Shown here piece by piece: positions 29,950 to 38,267 of a stretch of 64,000 bases of DNA. The position numbers were made by a program, and so were the translations under genes. How positions within the stretch are numbered: position 1 is the stretch's first letter; every line of letters starts with the position of its first letter. The notes under the pieces were generated by a model. It made no database searches. It was not told the DNA's origin and saw only the letters and a program-made list of their open reading frames with translations. Origin of the DNA: Gemmatimonadota bacterium (lineage in GTDB: Bacteria; Gemmatimonadota; Gemmatimonadetes; Gemmatimonadales; Gemmatimonadaceae); NCBI GenBank assembly GCA_014192065.1, contig BJHH01000002.1, forward strand, positions 62,001 through 126,000, written 5' to 3'.

Positions 29950-30107
29950 GCGGCGCTCCGAATGCCGCTGTTTTCGGCAGCCGGACAATACCCCGCGACT
30001 GATCAACCCGTGACGCATCCTTGACAGAGCCACGCCGCTGGTACCTCTATTCCCTGTTCGCCGACCACGGCAAACAAAGGGTTTGTGATTTCACTCCGGA
30101 GGAATTA

Positions 30108-32963
30108 ATGTCGCCGTGTTTGCGCCGATACGCTGCCCGCACCCTACTGGCCTTGGCATTCGCCAGTGGCCTTACCGGAACTCTGCTCTCCGCGCAGGGC
30201 GCAACCGGTTCGGTCCGCGGCAAGGTCACCGATGCCGCCACCGCTGCTCCGATTCGAGGCGCCCAGGTATTTATTGTGGGAACCCAGCTCGGCTCGGTGA
30301 CCACGGCCGACGGATCATACACGTTTAGCGGCGTGCCCTCGGGAACGCGCGTGGTGCGCGTGCGGACGATCGGCTACAAGCCGATGGACCAGACCGTCAC
30401 AGTCACCGCTGGCGCCGCGACCGCGGTGGACTTCTCACTCGTGACTGCGCCGACCACGCTCGATGAAGTCGTCGTCACCGGGACCGCAGGCTCCGCCCGC
30501 AAACGCGAAGTCGGCAATTCGATCGGCCAACTGCAACTCAGTGACGCGCCGCGCGTGTCCACCGACGTCTCGTCTATGCTCGCCGGCAGCCTTGCTGGCG
30601 TGAGCGTCGCGGGTGGCAACGGCAACGCCGGCAGCGGGTCGGCCATTCGCCTCCGCGGTACGACAAGCGTCGCCCTCACGAACCAGCCACTCATCTACAT
30701 CGACGGCGTGCGCACGCGCAGCGATGAGTACCCGCGCAACGGCATCTTTACTGGGACGACCCAGCGCGGCGCCAACGCCTATGCCAGCCCGCTCAGCGAC
30801 ATCAATCCCGAAGACATCGAACGGATCGAGGTCGTGAAGGGTGCCGCCGCGGCGACACTGTACGGCACGGACGCCGCCGCCGGCGTGATCCAGATCTTCA
30901 CCAAACGCGGCTCGCAAGGCGCGGCCAAGTGGACGATGCAGATCAACACCGGAATCAGCAAACTGCAGAAGTTTGGCACCGACTCGGTCCCGCTCCTCTT
31001 TATGGACCCGTTCGTCCGAAACGCGCAGCGGTATGGCGTGTCGGCCCAGGTGGCCGGCGGAACGCAAAACGACACCAAGTACCTCGTGTCGATCGGCGCC
31101 GATAACACCGACGGCGTGCTACCGAACGACCGCGACAAAAAGTACAACCTCCGCGTGAACCTCGACTTCAGGCCGGCCAAGAACCTGAACATCAGCTGGA
31201 ACAGCGCGTACACCGCCGACTTCATCGCGCAGACACCGGCCGGCAACAACGCCCAGGGCATCACGCTGAACGCGTTCCGGCGCGACCGCAACTATTTCGC
31301 CAACGCGCACCCGGATACCATCCGTCGCGTACTCGAGCAGCAGCTCAACCAGAGCATCGACCGCACGACGCTCGGCACAACGGCCACCTGGACACCGATC
31401 GTCCGCCTCTCGAGCCGGCTCACCGTCGGCTTCGATCGCGCGGCCCTCGAGAACCGAAACCTCCGGCCATACGGATTCCCGGCCGTCCCGTTCGGCTTCA
31501 TCCAGAACCAGCGCTGGTCGTCCACCACGCTGAGCACCGACTGGGTCAACAACTACGAATTCTCGCCGCGCACCGACCTCCGCATCACCGCGTCGGCCGG
31601 TACGCAGTACGTGACATCGCAGGTCTCCGACGTCGTCGGACTCAGCGAAAACTTTCCGGCACCCACCGAAGCCACGGTCGCCAGCGGATCGCTCAAGAAC
31701 GCCGATGAGAATCGCCAGACGATCGTCACCGGCGGCATGTTCGGACAGACACTGATCGGATACAAGGACCGCTACTTCGTCACCATCGGCGCGCGCATCG
31801 ACGGCAATAGCGCGTTCGGCAAGAACTTCGGGTTCCAGACCTACCCAAAAATCAGCGCGTCCTGGGTCGTCAGCGACGAGTCGTTCTGGAAGCCGTCGTT
31901 CGGTACGCTCAAGCTCCGCGTCGCCCGCGGCCAGGCCGGTCGCGCGCCCGGCGCCTTCGCGGCGGCGCAAACGTGGAATCCGGTGGGATGGGGCGGCCAG
32001 CCCGCCGTGCGGCCGAGCAACCTCGGCAACGCTGAACTCGGCCCCGAGCGCACGTCCGAGACCGAAGTTGGGTTTGACCACTCGGTGTTTGACGGCAGGA
32101 TTTCGACCGACTTTACCTGGTACAAGGCGGTCACGACCGACGCCCTCTTCAGCGTGCGCAACGTTCCGTCGAACGGCTTCCTCTCCAGTTCGCTCAAGAA
32201 CGCCGGCGAGATGGAGAAGTCGGGGATCGAGCTGTCGATCAACACGATCATCTTGGATCGGCCGTCGCTGGGCATCACCGCTGGTGTGAACATCAGCACC
32301 AACGCCAGTAAGGTCTTGAGTCTCGGCGGCGCGCCGTCGTTCTCGGTCGGCAACAATGGCTGGGTCGTCCTCGGGAAGGCCGCACCGGTGGTCCGCGGCC
32401 GCGTGATTCGCAATCCGGACGCCCGCGGCGCCGCACCGGACACCGCATCGAACTACGACTTCGGGCCAAGCCAGCCGACGCATATCATCGGCGGATCGTT
32501 GAGCGTGCGCACCTGGCGCGACATCAGCATCTCCCTACGCGGCGAATACCAGGGCGGTGCGTTCATGAACGAGGACGCATCGTATCAGGCCCTCACCCGC
32601 TCGGTCCTCTGGCCCACCTGCTTCGACGCCTACGCCAACATCGCGGCGCAGAAGCCGATCACGGTCCGCGAAACACTGACCTGCATCCCGGCCAACATCC
32701 GGGCCGACATGTTCATCTTCCCGGCCGACTTCTTCAAGCTCCGCGACATCACGATCAGCGTGCCACTCGGCAAGCTCATCCCGGGAACAGCGAGCAGCTC
32801 GTTCCTCTTCTCGGCAAAAAACTTCTTCCGGCGAAACTACGGCATGCCAATGTTCGATCCGGAAATGTCCGGAAACGACGGATTCAACTCGACGGTACGC
32901 TACATCTCCGAGCACATCCCGGCGCCCGCCGTGTTCACGACCTCCCTCCGCATCTCGTTCTGA
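30108..32963 (+). CDS. SusC/RagA-type TonB-linked outer-membrane transporter
   Basis: Outer-membrane barrel that imports bound oligomers together with its SusD lipoprotein. The 951-residue protein has a signal peptide (to about 35), a carboxypeptidase-regulatory-like domain (about 37-110), the SusC-family plug with IRLRGT and NPEDIERIEVVKGAAAATLYG (about 240-260) and a C-terminal barrel ending LRISF. The start ATG at 30108 has a textbook GGAGG 6 nt upstream, while a longer in-frame GTG would enter the 5' leader. Immediately followed by susD (11-nt gap). Ligand unknown: no glycosidase or peptidase is encoded in the pair. Confidence 0.94.
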   Translation: MSPCLRRYAARTLLALAFASGLTGTLLSAQGATGSVRGKVTDAATAAPIRGAQVFIVGTQLGSVTTADGSYTFSGVPSGTRVVRVRTIGYKPMDQTVTVTAGAATAVDFSLVTAPTTLDEVVVTGTAGSARKREVGNSIGQLQLSDAPRVSTDVSSMLAGSLAGVSVAGGNGNAGSGSAIRLRGTTSVALTNQPLIYIDGVRTRSDEYPRNGIFTGTTQRGANAYASPLSDINPEDIERIEVVKGAAAATLYGTDAAAGVIQIFTKRGSQGAAKWTMQINTGISKLQKFGTDSVPLLFMDPFVRNAQRYGVSAQVAGGTQNDTKYLVSIGADNTDGVLPNDRDKKYNLRVNLDFRPAKNLNISWNSAYTADFIAQTPAGNNAQGITLNAFRRDRNYFANAHPDTIRRVLEQQLNQSIDRTTLGTTATWTPIVRLSSRLTVGFDRAALENRNLRPYGFPAVPFGFIQNQRWSSTTLSTDWVNNYEFSPRTDLRITASAGTQYVTSQVSDVVGLSENFPAPTEATVASGSLKNADENRQTIVTGGMFGQTLIGYKDRYFVTIGARIDGNSAFGKNFGFQTYPKISASWVVSDESFWKPSFGTLKLRVARGQAGRAPGAFAAAQTWNPVGWGGQPAVRPSNLGNAELGPERTSETEVGFDHSVFDGRISTDFTWYKAVTTDALFSVRNVPSNGFLSSSLKNAGEMEKSGIELSINTIILDRPSLGITAGVNISTNASKVLSLGGAPSFSVGNNGWVVLGKAAPVVRGRVIRNPDARGAAPDTASNYDFGPSQPTHIIGGSLSVRTWRDISISLRGEYQGGAFMNEDASYQALTRSVLWPTCFDAYANIAAQKPITVRETLTCIPANIRADMFIFPADFFKLRDITISVPLGKLIPGTASSSFLFSAKNFFRRNYGMPMFDPEMSGNDGFNSTVRYISEHIPAPAVFTTSLRISF

Positions 32964-32974
32964 GGAATCCGACT

Positions 32975-34240
32975 ATGACTTCATTCAAAATCCGGTCGTT
33001 CCGTGGCGGCATGTGGATAGTGGCTCCCGCGGCCGTCGCACTCACGCTGACCGCATGCGATGTGCAGGTCACGAACCCGGGGCCGATTCAGGCCTCATTC
33101 CTCGACAACAAGAATGCACTGGGCGCCATCGTGAACGGCGCCGGCCGCAACCTGGCCGAGGCCATGAACTGGACATCGTACACTGGCGCTGCGATCGCGA
33201 GGGAGTTACACCCCGCAGGATCTACGGGATCGTTCGGGATCACCGTGCAGCAGCAAAACGGCAAGCTCACGGTTGACGAAGGCGACACGTACTGGAACAC
33301 GGCGCAGCTCGCCCGCTGGACGGCTGAGGATGCGATTAGGCGCACCAAGGAAATCCTTGGCGCCGACGCGGCCAAGAGCGTGCAGGTGGCGCAGGCGCTT
33401 GTCTGGGCCGGCTACGCCAACCGCCACCTCGGCGAGAACTTCTGTGACGGCGTGATTGACGGGAGCGCCAAGCAGCCCTACACGGTGTATCTCGACCGTG
33501 CCGAAGCGAACTTCACCGAGGCGATCGCCGTGGCCTCCGCGGCCGGGACGACGGGGGCGACACTCGTTACGGCCGCCACGGCGGGCCGGGCCGGTGTGCG
33601 CCTGCTCAAGAACAACCTGGCGGGCGCGGCGACCGACGCCGCCGGCATCGCGAACACTTTCGCCTACCAGATGTCGTACTTCATCACGGATCTGGACCAA
33701 TACAACCGCATCTTCTGGGCAGGTGCCAACCAGCCGTATCGCGCGCACACGGTGTGGAACACCTTTTACGAGAGCTACCGCAAGACGACGCGGGATCCGC
33801 GGGTGCCGTTCGACAGCAGTGCCGCGCAGTTGCTCGGCGATGCGGCCGTCGGCAGCCTCGGTCGCGTCCGCTGGTACTTCCAGACCAAGTATCCGGCGCA
33901 AGCGTCGAAGATCAACTTGTCGACGGGCTGGGAGATGCGGTTGATCGAAGCCGAGGTCAAGCTGGTCGCGAATGACGTGGCGGGCGCGATGACGCTGGTC
34001 AACGCGCACCGTGTGGCGCTGGCACTCGTGCCGTGGACGGCCACCAACGCCACGGAGGCGTGGGTGGCGCTCAAGCGCGAGCGGGGTATCGAGCTCTGGC
34101 TCGAGAGCCGCCGGCTGGGCGACTTCCGCCGCTGGGCAGCACTCTCGCGACCTGGCGTGTCCGACGACATGACCGGGCGCGACCTCTGTTTCGTCACGCC
34201 GAAGTCGGAAACGGACACGAACAAGAACTTCGTACCGTAA
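32975..34240 (+). CDS. SusD/RagB-type outer-membrane lipoprotein
   Basis: Surface lipoprotein that caps the SusC channel and captures substrate. 421 residues: signal peptide with lipobox LTAC (Cys28), then TPR-like alpha-helical SusD fold. The C-terminal part has the typical WxxxKRERGIELWLESRRLGDFRRW near 368-390. It is somewhat shorter than average SusD proteins. It follows SusC by 11 nt, and the pair ends at a 25-bp hairpin. Confidence 0.92.
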   Translation: MTSFKIRSFRGGMWIVAPAAVALTLTACDVQVTNPGPIQASFLDNKNALGAIVNGAGRNLAEAMNWTSYTGAAIARELHPAGSTGSFGITVQQQNGKLTVDEGDTYWNTAQLARWTAEDAIRRTKEILGADAAKSVQVAQALVWAGYANRHLGENFCDGVIDGSAKQPYTVYLDRAEANFTEAIAVASAAGTTGATLVTAATAGRAGVRLLKNNLAGAATDAAGIANTFAYQMSYFITDLDQYNRIFWAGANQPYRAHTVWNTFYESYRKTTRDPRVPFDSSAAQLLGDAAVGSLGRVRWYFQTKYPAQASKINLSTGWEMRLIEAEVKLVANDVAGAMTLVNAHRVALALVPWTATNATEAWVALKRERGIELWLESRRLGDFRRWAALSRPGVSDDMTGRDLCFVTPKSETDTNKNFVP

Positions 34241-34289
34241 GCGCAGATGGCGGATCCGGCCGCGACGCGGCGAGCCGGAACGCGTTAGT

Positions 34290-34340
34290 CCTGAACACAG
34301 AACCGGCCCGACGATTCGTCGGGCCGGTTCTGTGTTCAGG
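34290..34340. terminator. 25-bp perfect hairpin between convergent genes
   Basis: Positions 34290-34314 pair perfectly with 34316-34340, an almost uninterrupted palindrome. It overlaps the last codons of the convergent minus-strand lipoprotein gene, and serves as a bidirectional transcript end. Confidence 0.78.
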
Positions 34341-34824
34341 GGAGCCGGATTTCAGGAGGTGACCCGCCAAGCCGCCCCGGGTCGCCGGACGCGCGCGACC
34401 GGGCCTTCATCAGGGCAGTGACCACCGCACCCACGAATACACCCGCTACAGCACCCGCCGCGACCCACGACCGCTTGCGATCGAGTGTCCGAACGTCCAC
34501 GCGGGCCACTCCGGCCCGCGGCACCAGCACCGGGCCGCGCCCTGCGTACAGGACGGCCAAGCCGTCCCACGAGGTGAGCTGCTCGACATCCACTGTGGCC
34601 GTCCCTGATGAATCGACGCCGCGGATATGGCCCTCGATGATGCGGATTCGCGGGCCGACGGCCGACTGCATTGCCGCACTGCCGTCCGCGGTCAGTTCGA
34701 TCCGCGCGTCGCCTTGGGCGGGGACTCCAACACCCGTTGGAGGCAGGTAGCTGTAGCAGGCGGTGTTCACGAGCAGGGCGGCGGCACCGACCACCGCGAC
34801 GGCGGCACGTCGACGTGGAGCCAT
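34336..34824 (-). CDS. Hypothetical lipoprotein
   Basis: Predicted lipoprotein of about 162 residues (lipobox region VNTACYSY). ATG at 34824 is preferred over the GTG at 34833. A middle beta-rich region (ARIELTADG, GHIRGVDSSGTATV, VLVPRAGVARVDVR) is followed by a C-terminal hydrophobic stretch (VAAGAVAGVFVGAVVTALM, about 122-140), so it may be anchored at both ends. No family recognised. Its stop lies in the 25-bp hairpin shared with susD. Confidence 0.7.
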   Translation of the reverse strand: MAPRRRAAVAVVGAAALLVNTACYSYLPPTGVGVPAQGDARIELTADGSAAMQSAVGPRIRIIEGHIRGVDSSGTATVDVEQLTSWDGLAVLYAGRGPVLVPRAGVARVDVRTLDRKRSWVAAGAVAGVFVGAVVTALMKARSRASGDPGRLGGSPPEIRLP

Positions 34825-34929
34825 TAGCGGCACTCGAATTCCGAAGGCATGACCCGAAGATAGCGCGACTTCGCCGTGACCGGGGGCGCGGTCCTAGCGC
34901 GAAATCACGCAGCAGCCAGCTTAAACAAA

Positions 34930-34957
34930 AAAGCCGCCTGAGTACTCAGGCGGCTTT
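34930..34957 (-). terminator. Terminator of tRNA-Ala
   Basis: A 28-bp perfect palindrome (34930-34943 with 34944-34957) followed, on the minus strand, by a T-rich tract (complement of the A-run 34923-34932). It lies 83 nt after the tRNA. Confidence 0.82.
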
Positions 34958-35039
34958 CCCGCATACTGCGTATGGGTTGCCACGCGCACCGGCATTGGAA
35001 CTCTACGTCCTACCGCTCGGTGGCGGGCGATCATTTCAG

Positions 35040-35112
35040 TGGAGCTGAGGGGGCTCGAACCCCTGACCTCTGCAATGCGAATGCAGCGCTCTCCCAGCTG
35101 AGCTACAGCCCC
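35040..35112 (-). tRNA. tRNA-Ala (CGC anticodon)
   Basis: A 73-nt cloverleaf with acceptor GGGGCTG/CAGCTCC containing the G3-U70 wobble that identifies alanine tRNAs, anticodon stem CTGCA/TGCAG with loop TTCGCAT (U33 then CGC), and T-loop GTTCGAG. No encoded CCA. Confidence 0.96.
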
Positions 35113-35186
35113 TCACGTGCTATACCGGGGCGCGACTGGTCGAGCAGGCGGCCGGTCGCATTCCGGTCCCCAAAAGGACACCCCCG

Positions 35187-35222
35187 AAACAACAAACCCC
35201 GCCATAACAATCTCGGGCGGGG
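35187..35222 (-). other. Hairpin plus U-tract between the tRNA-Ala promoter and tRNA
   Basis: On the minus strand, a 7-bp stem (35197-35203 with 35216-35222) with 12-nt loop is followed by TTTGTTGTTT (complement of 35187-35196). It looks like an intrinsic terminator but lies downstream of a promoter and upstream of tRNA-Ala, so it may be an attenuator or end a short RNA. Confidence 0.45.
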
Positions 35223-35241
35223 CCGGCGTCACTTGAACTGA

Positions 35242-35269
35242 ATCTTAGCGCGCCGCTCGGCAAAGTCAA
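35242..35269 (-). promoter_or_regulatory. Predicted promoter for tRNA-Ala
   Basis: On the minus strand TTGACT, a 16-nt spacer and TAAGAT give a good sigma-70-type promoter, with a start near 35235, about 120 nt upstream of the mature tRNA. Confidence 0.6.
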
Positions 35270-35409
35270 GTGTGTGGATCACGCCACGCGCGAGTCGGAC
35301 GTACGCGGCCGGTGGTACAACATCGCGGTAGAACGGCCGCGCGACTGCTACTGTACACCGTGTACTGGCTACCGCCTATTCGCGGTTCTCGTCACCAACA
35401 CCCGCCTAC

Positions 35410-36375
35410 GTGCTACCAGTCCTGCCGAGCGCACTTCAGGTCCGCCAAGCCGCCGAACGCATCCGGGCGCACGCCGTCCGCACGCCGCTCGTCCGCAGCG
35501 ACACACTCAGCACCTTCCTCGGCGGCGACGTCTGGCTCAAGTGCGAGTGCGATCAGGTGACCGGCTCGTTCAAGTTCCGCGGCGCGACCAACGTGCTCGC
35601 GCTGATGACCCCCGAGCAACGTGCACGTGGCGTCGTCACCTCGAGCGCGGGCAACCACGGGGCAGGCATTGCCGCCGCCGCCCACGCGCTGGGGGTCGCC
35701 TGCACGGTCTACGTGCCGTCCGTTGCGCCAGCGGCAAAACGTGACCGCATCACCGCCATGGGAGCGCAGGTGGACAGTTCTGCGCCGCACTACGACGCCG
35801 CCGAGGCACTCGCGCGGGCGCACGCGGCCCGCGCCAACGCCACCTTCGTAAGCCCCTGCACCGGTATCGACCTCATGGCTGGCCAAGGCACCGTCGCGCT
35901 CGAAATCCTTGAAGATCTGCCGGCGGTGCGTACGATCATCACGAACGTCGGCGGCGGCGGGCTCTGCGGCGGCATGGGCGGGTTCATCAACGATGCCGCG
36001 CCCGCCGTGACGCTGATCGGCGCACAAAGCGACCGCACCGACGCGATGGCCCGCTCACTCACCGCCAACGCGCCGGCCGATGACGCACACGAACCGACGA
36101 TTTGCGACGGACTCGCCGGGCTCGTCGATGGCGAGATGCTGGCCCAGGGCCACGCCTCGCTCAAACGGATCGCCATCTCGACCGAACGCGCCATACGCGA
36201 CGCGATCGCGTACATCTGGATCGAGGAAGGAATCCAGGTCGAGGGCGCCGGCGCCGCCGGCATCGCCGCCTTGCTCTCGGGAACGGCGGGCGCAATCGAG
36301 TTTCCGTGCGCCGTGGTGCTCAGCGGTGGAAATATCGACCAGACGGTTCACGCTGACGTATTGCGCGGCGGTTGA
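35410..36375 (+). CDS. Threonine/serine dehydratase (catabolic type)
   Basis: Fold-type II PLP enzyme converting threonine to 2-oxobutyrate and ammonia, or serine to pyruvate. 321 residues without the ACT regulatory domain, so catabolic or serine-racemase-like. PLP lysine Lys55 in TGSFKFRGA, the substrate loop SSAGNHGAG (77-85) and the phosphate-binding loop VGGGGLCGG near 178-186 are visible. GTG at 35410 gives the standard N-terminus; no ATG is near. Together with tdh and kbl it gives a second threonine-degradation route. Confidence 0.9.
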   Translation: MLPVLPSALQVRQAAERIRAHAVRTPLVRSDTLSTFLGGDVWLKCECDQVTGSFKFRGATNVLALMTPEQRARGVVTSSAGNHGAGIAAAAHALGVACTVYVPSVAPAAKRDRITAMGAQVDSSAPHYDAAEALARAHAARANATFVSPCTGIDLMAGQGTVALEILEDLPAVRTIITNVGGGGLCGGMGGFINDAAPAVTLIGAQSDRTDAMARSLTANAPADDAHEPTICDGLAGLVDGEMLAQGHASLKRIAISTERAIRDAIAYIWIEEGIQVEGAGAAGIAALLSGTAGAIEFPCAVVLSGGNIDQTVHADVLRGG

Positions 36376-36454
36376 GGCAGTACGACAGTCAACCCCGCAC
36401 CGCCTACTCGCCTGTGGAGTTTCCCACTACCGGCTTCGTCCTTAGCTTTCCCTC

Positions 36455-37393
36455 GTGTCGCTCTCGGTAAAATTTCTTGGCACCTCGGCCTCCCGCCCCA
36501 CTGTGGAACGTGGGGTGAGTTCGCTTGCGATCGTGCGTGAGGGCGAGACGATCATGATCGACTGCGGCGAGGGCACCCAGCGCCAGATGATGCGCTATGC
36601 CGTCTCCTTCGCGCTGGGCGACATCTTCTTCACGCACTTCCACACCGATCATTTCCTTGGCCTGCTCGGCCTGCTGCGCACGCTCACGCTGCAGGCACGC
36701 GCCGAGCCGCTGCGCATCTGGGGGCCCAAAGGTCTCCACCAGATGATGAAGCGTGCCGACGGACTCGGCGTGGAACGATTGAGCTTCCCGCTCGAGCTGT
36801 GCGAAGTCACGCCGGGCGACCCGATCAAACGAAAGGATTACGCCATCCTTCCCTTCCCAGTCGATCACCGCGGTGCGGTGGCGGTCGGTTACGCACTGAT
36901 CGAAGAAGAGCGGCTAGGCGTGTTCAACCCCGATCTCGCGCGTGAACTCGGCATCCCCGAGGGCCCGCTCTGGGGCCGAATCCACAAGGGCCAGTCCGTC
37001 ACGCTCGACGACGGGCGTGTGATCGAACCGGCAACGCTTGTCGGGCCGACGCGGTCTGGCCGGCGCCTGGTCGTGACCGGCGACACCCGCCCCTGTGCCG
37101 CCACGATCGAAGCGTCCGCTGGCGCCGACCTCATCGTGCATGAGGCCACGTTCGACGACGAAGAGGCCAAGCGCGCGTTCGAAACGGGACACTCGACGGC
37201 TCGCGAGGCGTCGGACGTCGCGGCCATGGCGGGCGCGAAGCGGCTGGTGCTCACGCATTTCTCAGCGCGCTATTCGCGCGACCCGTCCGAACTCGAGCGT
37301 CAGGCGCGCGAGCGTTTTCCCGCAACCAGTTGCGCGCGCGATGGCCAGGAGATCGACGTCCCGTACGCCGGTATCGAATCGGGCCAGTCGTAG
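36455..37393 (+). CDS. rnz: Ribonuclease Z
   Basis: Metallo-beta-lactamase-fold endonuclease that processes tRNA 3' ends. 312 residues with a GTG start; HFHTDH (His61, His63, Asp65, His66) is the zinc site, and further ligands lie in VVTGDTRP and LTHFSARY near 261-268. None of the tRNAs in this window encode CCA, fitting a need for this enzyme. The 3' end overlaps the convergent DUF2203 gene by 94 bp. Confidence 0.94.
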   Translation: MSLSVKFLGTSASRPTVERGVSSLAIVREGETIMIDCGEGTQRQMMRYAVSFALGDIFFTHFHTDHFLGLLGLLRTLTLQARAEPLRIWGPKGLHQMMKRADGLGVERLSFPLELCEVTPGDPIKRKDYAILPFPVDHRGAVAVGYALIEEERLGVFNPDLARELGIPEGPLWGRIHKGQSVTLDDGRVIEPATLVGPTRSGRRLVVTGDTRPCAATIEASAGADLIVHEATFDDEEAKRAFETGHSTAREASDVAAMAGAKRLVLTHFSARYSRDPSELERQARERFPATSCARDGQEIDVPYAGIESGQS

Positions 37394-37755
37394 GACGGCG
37401 CCGGCATGCCTGGCGCCCACAGCAGGGGCACGACCGCTCCGTCACGCTCGCTGCGGAACGCGATGAGCCCCTGTTCTACCCGCGTTACGCGAATGTCAAG
37501 CCGTGCGAGCTCGCTGCGAAACAGGTCGATATCTGCCGCGAGCTTCTGGGCTTCAGCCATTAACCGATCGGCCTCCGCACTCGGCTCATCGGCACGGGTA
37601 CCGCTCGTGGCGTACTCGAACGCGTCCACCAGATCGCGCCAGCGGCGATAGCCGACCACAAGATCATCCACGATCCGGCGCACGAGCGGGAGCGAGGCGG
37701 TCGCGTCGGCGGGAGTCCAGGTCCTCGTACCGCGCCAGTCAGCTTCGTCGTTCAC
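37300..37755 (-). CDS. DUF2203-family protein
   Basis: Helical protein of 151 residues. TWTPADATASLPLVRRIVDDLV (12-33, a typical DUF2203 N-terminus) is followed by a long coiled helix pair and a C-terminal region near LLWAPGMPAP that corresponds to the family's WRLGE-like part. Function of the family is unknown. It overlaps the upstream thioesterase by ATGA and overlaps convergent RNase Z by 94 bp, so its end is tightly constrained. Confidence 0.75.
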   Translation of the reverse strand: MNDEADWRGTRTWTPADATASLPLVRRIVDDLVVGYRRWRDLVDAFEYATSGTRADEPSAEADRLMAEAQKLAADIDLFRSELARLDIRVTRVEQGLIAFRSERDGAVVPLLWAPGMPAPSYDWPDSIPAYGTSISWPSRAQLVAGKRSRA

Positions 37756-38267
37756 TGGCGCTGCCTCATCCGCTCGGCGTCGCGTTCCGCGAGCCGCAGA
37801 CGGCGGCGTTCAGCACCTGCGCCGTTGCGACGGCGCTCCTCTGCCGTTTGGCAGACGAGCGCGGGCACCTCGGTGGGCGTGCCGGACGCGTCGAGCGCCA
37901 CGAAGGTCGTATAGCAGGAGTTGGTGTGACGCCGGACGCCGGTCAGGATGTTCTCCGATTCGACGCGGACACCGACTTCCATCGACGTGCGTCCCACCCA
38001 GTTCACGCTGGCCTTCATGATCACGAGCTCGCCAACCATGATCGGTTCGCGAAAATCCACTCGATCAACTGATGCGGTGACGCACGGCATTCGGGCGTGA
38101 CGCATGGCGCACACGGCCGCCGTCTTGTCGAGCATCGCGAGAATCGCGCCGCCGAATACATGGCCGCGAGTATTCTCGTCCTGCGGCATCATCAACGCCG
38201 ACGATTCGTGCTGTGACTCGCGAACGGTGTGCGACGTCGTCGGTGAACCGGACACTGGGCTTGACAT
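37752..38267 (-). CDS. Acyl-CoA thioesterase (hotdog fold)
   Basis: Hydrolyses acyl-CoA thioesters in the cytoplasm. 171 residues; ALMMPQDENTRGHVFGGAIL (25-44) is the conserved motif of the YciA/BACH-type family, followed by hotdog strands through TTFVALD near 125. The ATG at 38267 was chosen because the family N-terminus begins there. That places its first 203 nt inside the open frame of the upstream lipoprotein gene. A downstream DUF2203 gene overlaps by ATGA. Confidence 0.9.
   Translation of the reverse strand: MSSPVSGSPTTSHTVRESQHESSALMMPQDENTRGHVFGGAILAMLDKTAAVCAMRHARMPCVTASVDRVDFREPIMVGELVIMKASVNWVGRTSMEVGVRVESENILTGVRRHTNSCYTTFVALDASGTPTEVPALVCQTAEERRRNGAGAERRRLRLAERDAERMRQRQ

Noticed and set aside
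31119-32483. 454-residue antisense frame across susC
   Set aside because: Shadow frame; the SusC assignment is secure.
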